A DNA stretch of 64,000 bases from Bacteriovorax sp. MedPE-SWde (GTDB taxonomy: Bacteria; Bdellovibrionota; Bacteriovoracia; Bacteriovoracales; Bacteriovoracaceae), in assembly GCA_001874305.1 (NCBI GenBank), contig MPCU01000004.1, positions 310,001 to 374,000 of the forward strand. The letters run 5' to 3'. The translations under genes were made by a program, and so were the position numbers. Positions 53,104 through 62,309 of the stretch are shown one piece after another (position 1 is the stretch's first letter; each line of letters begins with the position of its first letter). Under the pieces are notes generated by a model. It had not been told where the DNA came from. It did not search any database and saw only the letters and a program-made list of their open reading frames with translations.

Positions 53104-53301
53104 ATGATCATTATGACTAAGCCAAAAATTCAAAAAAAGTTCTGTTGTAAGAGTGGCTGCGAAGACTGTCCGTTTGGATTCTCGGCCTCAGAAGTTGACC
53201 CAAATACTCCAGTTGAACTTCTCGGTAAAGACCAAGTTGAAGTCTCTGATCAAGATATTGCGGAAGAACTTCTCGAAAAATACGGTGATTTAGATATTTA
53301 G
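53104..53301 (+). CDS. Small cysteine-rich DUF5522-like protein
   Basis: 65 residues. The motif KFCCKSGCEDCPFGF resembles DUF5522 (CCxxGCxxCPYG), a short four-cysteine putative metal-binding family of unknown function that is often fused or adjacent to other genes. The rest is acidic (LGKDQVEVSDQDIAEELLEKYGDLDI). Start may be ATG 53104 or 53113; no clear ribosome site. Overlaps the histidine-kinase stop by 4 bases. Confidence 0.68.
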   Translation: MIIMTKPKIQKKFCCKSGCEDCPFGFSASEVDPNTPVELLGKDQVEVSDQDIAEELLEKYGDLDI

Positions 53302-54761
53302 GAAATATTACCTGACTTTTTTAAAGTAAGTACAAACTGCGTATTTTCACAATCTTCATTTATTAAAAGATCACCGCCCATTTGTCCCATTGCATCCTTA
53401 GAAATTGAGAGCCCTAGACCTGTCCCCTTTCCAACATCTTTAGTCGTATAGAATGGATTAAAGATTTTCTGAGTAGCATCCTGTCCGATACCAGAGCCAG
53501 AATCAGTGATTCTTATAAAGACATGACTTTCGTTCTCATCAATATCAACATTTATCCATTTATTAGGATTATCACAAATAGCATCATTTGCGTTATTCAT
53601 TATATTAACAAGAACCTGGCAAAGCTCCACTTCTCTGACACTAACAGTAACTGGATTTCCAAAGCTAACATTAAAACTAATATCGGCTTTTCTAAATTTC
53701 TCTTCGTAATATTCTAGTGTATCAAAAATAAGATCTTTTAAAACAATATCGCTTAGCGCCTCTTGGCTTCCATCACGTGATATCTTTTTCATATTTCGTA
53801 TTATTTTAGTAATTCTCTCAACAGCAGTATCAATTTTTCCAAAAGTTTTTAGAATACTTTCATTGTTTATATCCACACCAGATCTAATCTTCTTAGTTAT
53901 TGCGTGGACATTCCCTTTTACAATTGTAAGAGGGTTATTAATCTCGTGTGCAATACCTGCGGCCATCTCACCTAAAGAAGCCAGTCGTGCAGCATTCTGA
54001 GCCTTGGCTTCCTGTTGTCTTTTTTCATTATTTGCCGCCGTTAATAAGTCTGCATTCTCTTTATTTATCTGGGAGATCCGTTGATACATCTCTTCAATCT
54101 GATGCTGTAAAATGGTAATCTCATCTTCACCTTCTCTTTTTTTGGGAAAGAGTGTGCTCTCCTTTGTCGAAGAAAGCTTCAGCCCTTTTAGTACAGACGA
54201 TATATTTACCAGGTCATTGGTAATAAGTTTTTCATAGAGTAGAACAAGTAGGAATGAAACAAAGAATGTCTTAGCAGCTTGAGAGATAAAGACAATCAAT
54301 GCTCTTCGAATAACTTCTTTATAAATATGTTCACGAGAATAATTAATAAGAAGTTTCCCACCATATATTCTCTGTCCATCAATCTCAAAGTAAAGAGGAT
54401 ACGTCTTTTTAAATGAGCTAAAACTAAGCCCTTTTCCCGCATTTCTCACACTTTTCTTTTCAAAGAGAGTTGCACTACTTTCGTCGATTAGCTGAACCCA
54501 AGTAATACCTTCTACCTCAGCAAGGTCAGTCAGCTGAACCTGAATAATCTTCATATTCAAGTCCCAAAGAGCTCCCTTTAATGAGCCAAGAGTCGTTATT
54601 TCTATATTCCTTATCCTTTGATCCATTTTCTTAACACCAAGCTTATAATCCACGGATAAGGAGATGAATGTGAAAATGGTACTAAGTATCGAACTTACAA
54701 GAATTGTAAGTAAGAGAATTCGATGCTTTAAAGAGTATTTACGAAATAATTTCACTTTCAC
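53298..54761 (-). CDS. Membrane sensor histidine kinase
   Basis: 487 residues from GTG. Two membrane helices (about 13-36 and 155-175) flank a 115-residue periplasmic sensor region. A coiled coil (about 225-255) leads to the HisKA domain with GEMAAGIAHEINNPLTI (phosphorylated His about 272), N box NIMNNANDAI, then DSGSGIG and GKGTGLGLSISK ATP-binding boxes. The signature resembles NtrB/AtoS-type kinases that partner with sigma-54 activators. No response regulator adjoins it. The small gene at 54945 with a sigma-54-type promoter is divergent. Confidence 0.88.
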   Translation of the reverse strand: MKVKLFRKYSLKHRILLLTILVSSILSTIFTFISLSVDYKLGVKKMDQRIRNIEITTLGSLKGALWDLNMKIIQVQLTDLAEVEGITWVQLIDESSATLFEKKSVRNAGKGLSFSSFKKTYPLYFEIDGQRIYGGKLLINYSREHIYKEVIRRALIVFISQAAKTFFVSFLLVLLYEKLITNDLVNISSVLKGLKLSSTKESTLFPKKREGEDEITILQHQIEEMYQRISQINKENADLLTAANNEKRQQEAKAQNAARLASLGEMAAGIAHEINNPLTIVKGNVHAITKKIRSGVDINNESILKTFGKIDTAVERITKIIRNMKKISRDGSQEALSDIVLKDLIFDTLEYYEEKFRKADISFNVSFGNPVTVSVREVELCQVLVNIMNNANDAICDNPNKWINVDIDENESHVFIRITDSGSGIGQDATQKIFNPFYTTKDVGKGTGLGLSISKDAMGQMGGDLLINEDCENTQFVLTLKKSGNIS

Positions 54762-54809
54762 TATCTTACAGGAGTATCAACTTTATTTCTTTAAAAAACT
54801 TGCCCTATT

Positions 54810-54836
54810 TTTTGACAATTCTTTTTACTGTCAAAA
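54810..54836. promoter_or_regulatory. Inverted repeat TTTTGACA-N11-TGTCAAAA, possible activator site
   Basis: A perfect 8-bp inverted repeat centred about 90 bases upstream of the predicted sigma-54 start. That is the usual distance for an enhancer-binding protein site. The right arm, read on the minus strand, also supplies a TTGACA -35 for the divergent kinase gene. Confidence 0.5.
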
Positions 54837-54885
54837 CTTTAGACAGAGAAGATTGTTATAACCCCTCAATATCACAATTTCAAAG

Positions 54886-54902
54886 TTGGTACGATACTTG
54901 CT
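54886..54902 (+). promoter_or_regulatory. Sigma-54-type promoter of the small secreted protein
   Basis: TTGGTACGATACTTGCT differs from YTGGCACG-N4-TTGCW at one fixed base (C to T). GG (54888-54889) and GC (54900-54901) are ten bases apart. The start should be near 54913, giving a 32-base leader with GGGGAT before ATG 54945. Confidence 0.78.
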
Positions 54903-54944
54903 CTTAATAGAATGAATACTATGAACACTCATCAAGGGGATAAG

Positions 54945-55277
54945 ATGAAAAAAATACTACTCACAACATTACTAATTTCAGCTTCCATGAGCTTTGCAGC
55001 ACCAATTAAAGTAAAGTGCTCGACTCCTAGAAGTAATGTAGTTATCAAAATTAATGGAAATAATCTTTCACTTGATGGACGCTTCCCAGCAGAAACTGTT
55101 GCTCAAAGAACAAAGTTATCAGGAAGTTCAATTACAAAAATATTCTATGTGGCCGGTGAGAAACACACTATTCACCTTAATGATAAAAATAGCTTTAACG
55201 AATTAGAAGATTTCGTAAATATCAAGTCACGTAAAGGTCACGAAATGACTTTTCCTCTTACTTGTAAAAAGTACTAA
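54945..55277 (+). CDS. Small secreted basic protein under sigma-54-type control
   Basis: 110 residues from ATG 54945 (GGGGATAAG upstream). Signal peptide (LLTTLLISASMSFAAP). The mature part is basic, probably a small beta-sandwich, with two cysteines (VKCSTPR and LTCKK) near the ends that may pair. No family recognised. The adjacent sigma-54-type promoter and inverted repeat suggest strong, signal-dependent expression. Confidence 0.68.
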   Translation: MKKILLTTLLISASMSFAAPIKVKCSTPRSNVVIKINGNNLSLDGRFPAETVAQRTKLSGSSITKIFYVAGEKHTIHLNDKNSFNELEDFVNIKSRKGHEMTFPLTCKKY

Positions 55278-55279
55278 AC

Positions 55280-56080
55280 TTAATTCCAACGAAAGAGCTT
55301 CATCTTATCCACATCTTCTTCTTTCGTTGGGATCTTAAATCCTTCGCAACCAGAAATCTGTCTTCTTTTTTCCGATGTAATATTTGCAGACTCTACAAGT
55401 TCTATATAATTACTCTTCTTCTTCTTATTCTTGTGATTATAAAGAGCAATCTCAACAGTGTACTCACCTTCGATTGAAGCTCCACCATTGAGAATATTTC
55501 CACTATATCCGAACTCTGTTACCTTTGGGCCTATATACGACTCCTCAAGTGCGCCAGCGTAGATCTGGTCGAGGTTAAGTGCCCTCTTGTGAATTTCAAC
55601 CTTATCGATATAGCGGTCATGCTCAAAAGCAGGACATTCAAATCCCTCAAACCTTTTTGAAATCGCCGCAGCAGAGTAATAGATAGAAAACGCACCCTTT
55701 TTAATTTGATGCCTTCTATGCTTATTTCTTCCTTGAGTTCCCGGAATAACCAAAGGGATATAGAGATAACCTAAGACCGTATTAACAGAAAATGATCTCT
55801 TCCTAACTTTAACAAGCCAAGAATCAATTCCGTACTTAGAGATTAATTTTTCAAGGTCTGGTCTTTTAAGCTGAGGAAAGGAGATGAACACTGTTACTCC
55901 CTTAGATAACTCTTGCTTTCGAAGTGGTCCAACTCTCCACTTCTCAATTCGGTAATCGCTTAGACCAGTACTCTCTGGATTGATATAGAATGCATTATCA
56001 GTGAACTTAATTTCAGAGTGTTTAGTACAAGATTGTGCCAGGATAATAATTCCACATAGTAAAATAACTCTTCCTAACAT
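55280..56080 (-). CDS. Lipoprotein, unknown
   Basis: 266 residues from ATG 56080, with GGGG six bases upstream (a TTG two codons earlier is possible). Lipoprotein signal (GIIILAQSC). The rest is basic and beta-rich (SWLVKVRKRSFSVNT; HRRHQIKKGAFSIYYSA) with a late Cys (SGCEGFKIP). No family recognised. The gene starts 11 bases after manA and is probably co-transcribed with it. Confidence 0.66.
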   Translation of the reverse strand: MLGRVILLCGIIILAQSCTKHSEIKFTDNAFYINPESTGLSDYRIEKWRVGPLRKQELSKGVTVFISFPQLKRPDLEKLISKYGIDSWLVKVRKRSFSVNTVLGYLYIPLVIPGTQGRNKHRRHQIKKGAFSIYYSAAAISKRFEGFECPAFEHDRYIDKVEIHKRALNLDQIYAGALEESYIGPKVTEFGYSGNILNGGASIEGEYTVEIALYNHKNKKKKSNYIELVESANITSEKRRQISGCEGFKIPTKEEDVDKMKLFRWN

Positions 56081-56091
56081 GTCCAACCCCT

Positions 56092-57009
56092 TTAACTAAC
56101 AACTATAAACTTAGAATCTCCACTTAGTTTAACATAGAGATCATCTTTAATGTTGCTAACTGCCATACATTCATATTTTCCTAATTTTAACTCTCCTACT
56201 TCTAGGGAGCCTTCAATTAAAACGAGGGAAGATACTCTACTATTGCTTTCAAGTTTTAACTCTTCCCCTTTTTTCATATTGAAGCAGTCAACCTTAAAGT
56301 CAGCATGATTTGCGAGTTCAAGCGTACTCTCCTTCCAGCAATTCTCTTGATATTGAAAGTAACTATCTCTATTGTGATCCTTCGAAAAATCAATAACATC
56401 AAGCGCCTTTTCAACATGAAGCTCTCTTGGCTTTCCGTCAAGACCAAGCCTATTCCAATCCCAGACTCTATAAGTAATCCCTGAGCTCTGTTGAACCTCG
56501 CACAGGGTTACATTCTCCCCTATTGCGTGAATTGTTTGCGCCGGAACAAAGAAGAAATCCCCACTTTTCACTTCGTAGAAGTTAAGCAGCTCATTTACAT
56601 TCTTATTCTCTTTAATATATTTTTCAAATTGATCTTTTGTAACGCCTTCTTTTAGACCGAGATAAATTCCTGCACCTGGAGCAGCATCAATAATTATCCA
56701 ACACTCAGTCTTTCCAAGGTCATTCTCGTTCTTACGTGCATACGCATCATCAGGGTGTACCTGTACAGAGAGATTCGCCGCTGTATCGATAAACTTCACG
56801 AGATAAGGTAGCTCTTTTTCAGAGTAGAGCTCTGCCAGGCTTGCCCCATTCAAAGTCTTTGAACTTCCATCTCTATGCCTAGAAACCTCCCACGTCTCCC
56901 CAAGAGGATCGCTCTGTTCGCCTATCATTTTTGGCGACTTAAGTTTTTGAAGTTTCTCACCACCCCAAACTTTATACGTTAAATGTGGTACAAGTTTATC
57001 TATTTTCAA
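56092..57009 (-). CDS. manA: Mannose-6-phosphate isomerase, class I
   Basis: 305 residues from TTG 57009 (AGGAGA upstream). The class-I zinc site is visible: VQVHPDDAYARKNE, KTECWIIIDA and the VPAQTIHAIGENVTLCEVQQSSG segment with the last His and Glu. Interconverts fructose-6-phosphate and mannose-6-phosphate for mannose uptake or GDP-mannose supply. Shorter than the E. coli enzyme, like B. subtilis ManA. Confidence 0.92.
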   Translation of the reverse strand: MKIDKLVPHLTYKVWGGEKLQKLKSPKMIGEQSDPLGETWEVSRHRDGSSKTLNGASLAELYSEKELPYLVKFIDTAANLSVQVHPDDAYARKNENDLGKTECWIIIDAAPGAGIYLGLKEGVTKDQFEKYIKENKNVNELLNFYEVKSGDFFFVPAQTIHAIGENVTLCEVQQSSGITYRVWDWNRLGLDGKPRELHVEKALDVIDFSKDHNRDSYFQYQENCWKESTLELANHADFKVDCFNMKKGEELKLESNSRVSSLVLIEGSLEVGELKLGKYECMAVSNIKDDLYVKLSGDSKFIVVS

Positions 57010-57160
57010 CTAGTTCTCCTAAAGAATGTCTAATCAATATATGGCCTAGTTCTAAATCATCTCAATTACTGAACTTTCATGCAAGAGTAGATGCTAACTA
57101 GCTAATATAACCAATTTTATACTATCTTTACCTTTTTGCCATTGGGAATCGAGATACAAT

Positions 57161-57847
57161 ATGAACATGAGGCAGTTTCAAAAAGTCCCAGTCGTCACAT
57201 TGTCGAATGTTGTATTCTTTCCTAATACTTCACTGCCTTTGTATGTCGTCGATCCAATTTACGAGCAATTAATAAAAGATGCCATTGCTGATGGTTCCCC
57301 CGTGGCCGTATCACTCAATGCCGATGAGCACTCAATGGAAGGTGAATTCCAAGAGCCTTCTGAAATATGTGGAATTGGAACGCCCCTCATCCTAGAGAGA
57401 ATGGAAGATGGTGTCTTAAAAGTCCTTATGAAAGGAATTGGTAAAATTCGTCTAATTGAGCTTGAATATGAATCTCCCTACCCAGTCTACTGGTCAGAGG
57501 TTTTAAAAGATGACACCGAAGATACTCGTTGGGTCATGACGAAAATAGAAAGATTAAGGCTAATTCTTATTAATTGGCTCACTGAAAATGTGACCAATCA
57601 AACTGAGCGAGAACAATTCATCTCAACAATGAAGAGCGACAAGCATATCATAGACTATGTAACGACATTCCTCGTCAAAGATAAGCAAATCAGACAACTG
57701 TTACTTGAAAATAGTAGCTTCGTAGAAAGAGTCCATCTTCTTAATGCATTAATCAAAGATAGCCTTCCAATCCAAGAAGATCTATTGGTCTCTGATGCGA
57801 TGAAAGATTTTATGAGCATAGACAAAATCTCAAAATGTGCCCACTGA
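57161..57847 (+). CDS. LON substrate-binding-domain protein
   Basis: 228 residues, cytoplasmic. It has the N-terminal Lon domain alone: VPVVTLSNVVFFPNTSLPLYV at the start, ICGIGTPLILERMEDG and VLMKGIGKIRLIELE in the middle, with no ATPase or protease domain. Stand-alone forms are common and of unclear function, perhaps adaptor-like in proteolysis. It lies upstream of the MinD-like operon, but with a 130-base gap containing a promoter. Confidence 0.85.
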   Translation: MNMRQFQKVPVVTLSNVVFFPNTSLPLYVVDPIYEQLIKDAIADGSPVAVSLNADEHSMEGEFQEPSEICGIGTPLILERMEDGVLKVLMKGIGKIRLIELEYESPYPVYWSEVLKDDTEDTRWVMTKIERLRLILINWLTENVTNQTEREQFISTMKSDKHIIDYVTTFLVKDKQIRQLLLENSSFVERVHLLNALIKDSLPIQEDLLVSDAMKDFMSIDKISKCAH

Positions 57848-57937
57848 CTTTTCAAGAATACCCGACTAGTTTCATACACCTTTAAATTCCCTTAAGAAAG
57901 TTCATTAAAATGGTTTTCGAGGCCTTTTAAATAAGTC

Positions 57938-57943
57938 TATAAT
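57938..57943 (+). promoter_or_regulatory. -10 element of the MinD-like operon
   Basis: TATAAT (57938-57943) with TTTCGA 17 bases upstream, a perfect -10 and weak -35. Transcription should begin near 57950, leaving a leader of about 28 bases with AGGGGA before TTG 57978. Confidence 0.55.
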
Positions 57944-57977
57944 TAGTAGGCTATTAAAATTGCTAGGGGAATATTTT

Positions 57978-58934
57978 TTGAATAGTTCTACGAGTTCACA
58001 TATAAAAGATGCAAGTGACCTTCTCGGTACCCAAAATGGTAACCAAAAAATCTGGGCCATTGGTGGAGGAAAAGGTGGAGTTGGAAAAAGTCTAGTTACA
58101 TCAAACTTGGCAATTTGCCTCTCTCTACTTGGAATGAAAGTTATAGTTATCGACATGGACCTTGGTGGTGCCAATTTACACACTTGCCTAGGTTGTCCAA
58201 TACCTGAAAAAACTTTAAGCGATTACTTTCAAAAATCTCACACTAAATTATCTGAACTAATAACTCCTACTCCACTAAAGAACCTGAGCCTAATAAGTGG
58301 TGCTCAAGATGAAGTTGGAATAGCGAACCTTAGACAGGTACACAGAACAAAACTATTAAAACAACTTAGAGAACTAGATGCTGACTATATCCTTCTAGAT
58401 CTTGGAGCAGGTACAACTAATAATACTCTCGATTTCTTTCTGTACGCAGATCAAGGAATTTTAGTCACTCTTCCAGAACCTACATCTATTGAAAATACAT
58501 ATAGGTTTATTAAGTCTGTTTTCCATAGAAAACTAGCACTGCTTGAAGACTTTCTTGAAGTGTCACCAGTTATTGATAAAGTCCTTAACAGTAAACTTGG
58601 AGAGAATAATACTCCTGCTGAAATTATTGAAAAGGCAATGCAGATTGATCCTGTAATGGGAGAAAAGCTAAAGCGAGAAGTTCAATCATTCTCTCCAAAG
58701 CTTGTTATTAACCAAGTAAGAACTCAAGCAGATATAGACATTGGATTCTCGATGAAAATCATCTCAAAGAAGTACTTTGGTCTTAACTTAGACTACGTAG
58801 GCTTTCTTGAGTACGATGCAACAGTTTGGCAAAGTGTTAAAAAGAAGAGGCCTCTACTTTTAGAGTTTCCAAGTTCAACACTAGTAAAAAACTTTGAAAG
58901 TATTATTCATAGAATACTAAATCTTTCTAAATAA
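57978..58934 (+). CDS. MinD/ParA-family ATPase (FlhG-like)
   Basis: 318 residues from TTG 57978, since AGGGGA precedes it by 7 bases; the TTG at 57960 lacks a site. The deviant Walker A GGGKGGVGKS, VIDMDLGGANLHTCLG, and DYILLDLGAGTTNNTLDFFL (Walker B/switch II) are typical of FlhG/MinD. Such ATPases control flagellar number or cell division. There is no obvious amphipathic C-terminal helix. First gene of a six-gene operon that also carries rluD and pgeF; FlhF is not in view. Confidence 0.88.
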   Translation: MNSSTSSHIKDASDLLGTQNGNQKIWAIGGGKGGVGKSLVTSNLAICLSLLGMKVIVIDMDLGGANLHTCLGCPIPEKTLSDYFQKSHTKLSELITPTPLKNLSLISGAQDEVGIANLRQVHRTKLLKQLRELDADYILLDLGAGTTNNTLDFFLYADQGILVTLPEPTSIENTYRFIKSVFHRKLALLEDFLEVSPVIDKVLNSKLGENNTPAEIIEKAMQIDPVMGEKLKREVQSFSPKLVINQVRTQADIDIGFSMKIISKKYFGLNLDYVGFLEYDATVWQSVKKKRPLLLEFPSSTLVKNFESIIHRILNLSK

Positions 58935-58954
58935 GTAGGATAGGAGTCCTTAAC

Positions 58955-59605
58955 GTGAACGACGCTTTAAAAAACTATTATGAGGTTCTTGAAGTTCAAA
59001 CGAACGCATCAAACCAAGAAATACAACAGGCCTACACGAGAGCGAAGAATGCTTACACAGGTGATAGCCTCGCTCTTTACTCACTCCTCTCTCAAGATGA
59101 AGCAAGAAAAGTTCTGGAACTTATAGAAGAGGCCCACAATATTCTTAGTGATCCAACAAAGAGGAAACAATATAATATTGCAAGAGGAATTGAAACCGAT
59201 TCAGTAATATCTGCTATTGATCCTACTGATGAAGATTCAGACTTTAAGCAGAATAAAAACGCTAGCGGTGAAATGAATAAGCTTGTTGCAAAAAAGAGAT
59301 ATGGTCTCGAGTACCAAGAGAATAGCGAATTCGAAAAAGAGATTGAGCAGTGTACAGAGTTCACTGGTGAGTTCCTTAAGAAAATCAGAGAATATAAGAA
59401 TGTCGACATTAAGAGACTTGCCGACATGACTAAAATTTCTAAAACCTATATTAGATATATCGAAGAAGAAGAAATTACAAAGATGCCTGCAATTGTTTAT
59501 GTAAGAGGTTTTGTATATCAGTACGCAAAATGCTTAAAGCTAAACCCTGAATTAGTTGCTAACTCTTTTATTTATAGATTAAAGAAACTTAAAGAAGAAG
59601 CATAG
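58955..59605 (+). CDS. J-domain-like protein fused to a RodZ-type HTH domain
   Basis: 216 residues from GTG 58955 (GGAG upstream). Residues 8-70 have the J-domain outline (NYYEVLEVQTNASNQEIQQAYTR ... EAHNILSDPTKRKQYN) but the HPD signature is replaced by TGD, so DnaK stimulation is unlikely. Residues about 125-200 form a RodZ-like helix-turn-helix (LKKIREYKNVDIKRLADMTKIS ... YVRGFVYQYAKCLKLNP) without the transmembrane part. It follows the MinD-like ATPase by 20 bases and may be its partner. Confidence 0.78.
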   Translation: MNDALKNYYEVLEVQTNASNQEIQQAYTRAKNAYTGDSLALYSLLSQDEARKVLELIEEAHNILSDPTKRKQYNIARGIETDSVISAIDPTDEDSDFKQNKNASGEMNKLVAKKRYGLEYQENSEFEKEIEQCTEFTGEFLKKIREYKNVDIKRLADMTKISKTYIRYIEEEEITKMPAIVYVRGFVYQYAKCLKLNPELVANSFIYRLKKLKEEA

Positions 59606-59608
59606 AAT

Positions 59609-60574
59609 ATGGCCGAGTCAAAAGTCTCCAAACTAACAATTAGTGAAGAAGATGTGACTCGGTTTAAGAGATTAGATCAATTCCTTGCCCATTACCTCGT
59701 CGATCAAAGTAGATCATTTCTTAAAGAGCTCTTTTTAAAAGGACATGTCACAGCTCCGATAAAAATAGAGATAAAGAGACTTCCTCCTGTTGGAACGGAA
59801 GTAACTGTTGTTATTCCTCCTCCAAGAGAAGCTGATGCTCAACCTGAAAATATTCCCTTAGAAATAATTTACGAAGATGAACACCTTGTCTTTGTTAATA
59901 AACCAGCAGGAATGGTTACTCATCCAGCACCAGGAAACTATACGGGAACCTTAGTGAACGCAATACTTCACCATTGCCCTGATTTAAAGGGTGTTGGTGA
60001 TCAGAAACGTCCAGGAATTGTTCACAGACTAGACAAGGGAACAAGTGGAATAATGGTTGTGGCAAAAGAACAAAAGTGCCACGAAGGTCTTGTAAAGCTC
60101 TTCTCGACTCACGATATCGATAGAGTTTATGAAGCCCTTGTTATGGGAACTCGAATTGATGCAAGTGGAAGACTTGAATCTACAATTGCACGACACCCAC
60201 AAAATAGACTTAAGATGGCGGCCAATGTTAAAGGCGGAAAGAACGCTATCACTTATTTTAAAGCACTAGAATTCTATGACAAATTTAGTCGAATGGAAAT
60301 GAAGCTTGAAACCGGTAGAACTCATCAAATTAGAGTTCACCTAAGCCAGCTTCTAAAGCGCCCTATTCTCTGTGATCCTCTATATGGAAATCCAAAAGAA
60401 CATCTTAATAGGCTTGGTGGCGAATACAAGTCACTTATTAAAGATTATGAACATCCATTTCTTCATGCAAAGATACTTGGGTTAATTCACCCAATAACAA
60501 AAGAAAAACTTTTCTTTGAAGTGGATCCCCCTCAACTCTTTCAAGACGTTATTAGTCTAGCGAAGGGTGAATAA
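59609..60574 (+). CDS. rluD: 23S rRNA pseudouridine synthase RluD-type
   Basis: 321 residues. An N-terminal S4 RNA-binding domain (LDQFLAHYLVDQSRSFLKELFLKGHV) is followed by the RluA-type catalytic domain with HRLDKGTSGIMVVAK (catalytic Asp) and KLETGRTHQIRVHLSQL. Makes pseudouridines in helix 69 of 23S rRNA. The stop overlaps the next start (TAATG). The pgeF partner downstream is typical of rluD. Confidence 0.92.
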   Translation: MAESKVSKLTISEEDVTRFKRLDQFLAHYLVDQSRSFLKELFLKGHVTAPIKIEIKRLPPVGTEVTVVIPPPREADAQPENIPLEIIYEDEHLVFVNKPAGMVTHPAPGNYTGTLVNAILHHCPDLKGVGDQKRPGIVHRLDKGTSGIMVVAKEQKCHEGLVKLFSTHDIDRVYEALVMGTRIDASGRLESTIARHPQNRLKMAANVKGGKNAITYFKALEFYDKFSRMEMKLETGRTHQIRVHLSQLLKRPILCDPLYGNPKEHLNRLGGEYKSLIKDYEHPFLHAKILGLIHPITKEKLFFEVDPPQLFQDVISLAKGE

Positions 60575-61158
60575 TGACAAAATGCCTAAGTTCTCTACGT
60601 ATAAATAACTATGTAATTGAAACATATAGTGACCGTCCCGATTTCAAAGTTATTGAAGTCAATCAAGTTCATGAGAATGATATTCTTAACGACTTTGAAG
60701 TTAATTCTAACTCTAAAGCAGATGGAATTATTTCAAGTGATTTAAAAACACCTCTGGCAATTAGAACTGCAGATTGCCTTCCAATTATTTTCATTGGAGA
60801 GGAAGGTGTCGCAAATATTCATGCTGGTTGGAGAGGTCTTGCAAAAGAAATACTACTCAATGATCTCATTGAGCAGATTAAGCCAACTCATGTATATATT
60901 GGTGCCCATATAAGAGAAGTCTCTTTTGAGGTTAGTGATGACTTTAAAGAGAACTTTCCCAACTCTCCGTTCTTTAAAGAAAATAATGGAAAGTTATTTT
61001 TTAATATGGAAGAAGAAGCAATAAGACAAATTAAGAGTAAGTTTAAAAATATCGAGGTCATTACATCTAACGTATGTACCTACCAAGACCTAGAATACAA
61101 TAGCTATAGAAGAGATAAAACAAATATTAGAAACTGGAATATCATTAAAAGGAATTAA
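60574..61158 (+). CDS. pgeF: PgeF/YfiH multicopper-like (laccase-domain) enzyme
   Basis: 194 residues, shorter than the usual about 240; the N-terminal part is reduced. The conserved RTADCLPIIFIG, NIHAGWRGLAKEI and YIGAHIREVSFEVSDDF (His/Cys metal site) are present. The family hydrolyses mis-linked peptidoglycan precursors (PgeF) or acts as purine phosphorylase (LACC1). Pairing with rluD is common in bacteria. Start overlaps rluD by 1 base. Confidence 0.85.
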   Translation: MTKCLSSLRINNYVIETYSDRPDFKVIEVNQVHENDILNDFEVNSNSKADGIISSDLKTPLAIRTADCLPIIFIGEEGVANIHAGWRGLAKEILLNDLIEQIKPTHVYIGAHIREVSFEVSDDFKENFPNSPFFKENNGKLFFNMEEEAIRQIKSKFKNIEVITSNVCTYQDLEYNSYRRDKTNIRNWNIIKRN

Positions 61159-61160
61159 TC

Positions 61161-62309
61161 ATGACCGAAAAATCATTTTTCAAAAAGGCCACATTCAATC
61201 AGCAAGTTATATTCTTTGCTATGGGTGTACTTATGGCCATCTTTTCAATCTACCTAACGAGCCATTACTTCTCAGCGAAGTACCCTACTGGTTTTGAAGC
61301 TGGATCTATTTGTAACATCAGCTCATTCTTTAACTGTGATGCGACAACATTATCGGCCTTTGGAAATATTGCAGGAATACCAATTTCAATCTTTGGTATT
61401 TTAATGGGACTTTTTGTATCTCTATCTTTTCTTACTAAGAGTGAAGAAACAGAAGGTACTCTCTACACAATTCTAGCGGTAAATGTCGTTGGTTGTGTTG
61501 TATTATTCCTATACTCACTTATTGGCCTGGGTCACCTTTGTCCAATGTGCTCACTCTACTATGTTTGTTCAATTATAGCATTTGCTCTACTCCACAAGTT
61601 ATCTGACTGTAGATCGATTGCTCCGAAGCACTTATCAATCTACGCTGTTTCGACACTAGTTGTTGCCGGAGCAAGTTTTGGAATGATTAACAACTGGGAA
61701 GGAAAGCACGAACAAAGAGCTCAACAACTTGTAAAAATGTTCAACGAACTTCAAAGTCTTGGTGCACCTGAAAAATCATCACCTTTTAGACTAGTTTCAT
61801 CAACAGAGAAATTCACTGATGCTCCTATTCAGTTTTCAATATTCTCTGACTTTCAGTGTCCTGCTTGTAATGCATTTAATAAAATTATTCCTAAGATTAA
61901 GGAAAGATATAAAGGGAAGATTAATATTCAGTATTTCTTCTATCCACTAGATCATAATTGTAATCCAAGTATGGATCGCCCTCTTCACACTCTTGCTTGT
62001 AAAGCAGCATACTTTGCATCATGTGCAGGTCCAGAAAAATTCGCACGTATCCATGACGAAATTTTTGAGGCACAATCAAGCTTGTCGGAAACTTGGATTA
62101 ATGATTACGCAAAGAAGCTCAATGTAACTGAATGTATGAATAAACCAGAAACAAAACAAGCAGTTGTAGATATGATTAATCAAGCTGATAGCTTTACTGT
62201 TAAATCTACTCCTACTCAACTTCTAAATGGTGTTAAGATTGAAGGTGTTAGACAACTTCGTGACTACTATGCCTTTATGGATGATATCCTTAAGAAAGCT
62301 GGAAAATAA
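61161..62309 (+). CDS. Vitamin K epoxide reductase-DsbA fusion
   Basis: 382 residues. Four to five membrane helices (about 12-175) form a VKOR domain with CNISSFFNC (loop pair) and LCPMCSLYY (CxxC). A linker of about 25 residues joins a thioredoxin-like DsbA domain (about 205-380) with FQCPACNAF (Cys233, Cys236) and STPTQL with the cis-Pro. It oxidises disulfides of exported proteins and passes electrons to quinone, doing what DsbA plus DsbB do. Fits the many Cys-rich secreted proteins of this window. Confidence 0.9.
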   Translation: MTEKSFFKKATFNQQVIFFAMGVLMAIFSIYLTSHYFSAKYPTGFEAGSICNISSFFNCDATTLSAFGNIAGIPISIFGILMGLFVSLSFLTKSEETEGTLYTILAVNVVGCVVLFLYSLIGLGHLCPMCSLYYVCSIIAFALLHKLSDCRSIAPKHLSIYAVSTLVVAGASFGMINNWEGKHEQRAQQLVKMFNELQSLGAPEKSSPFRLVSSTEKFTDAPIQFSIFSDFQCPACNAFNKIIPKIKERYKGKINIQYFFYPLDHNCNPSMDRPLHTLACKAAYFASCAGPEKFARIHDEIFEAQSSLSETWINDYAKKLNVTECMNKPETKQAVVDMINQADSFTVKSTPTQLLNGVKIEGVRQLRDYYAFMDDILKKAGK

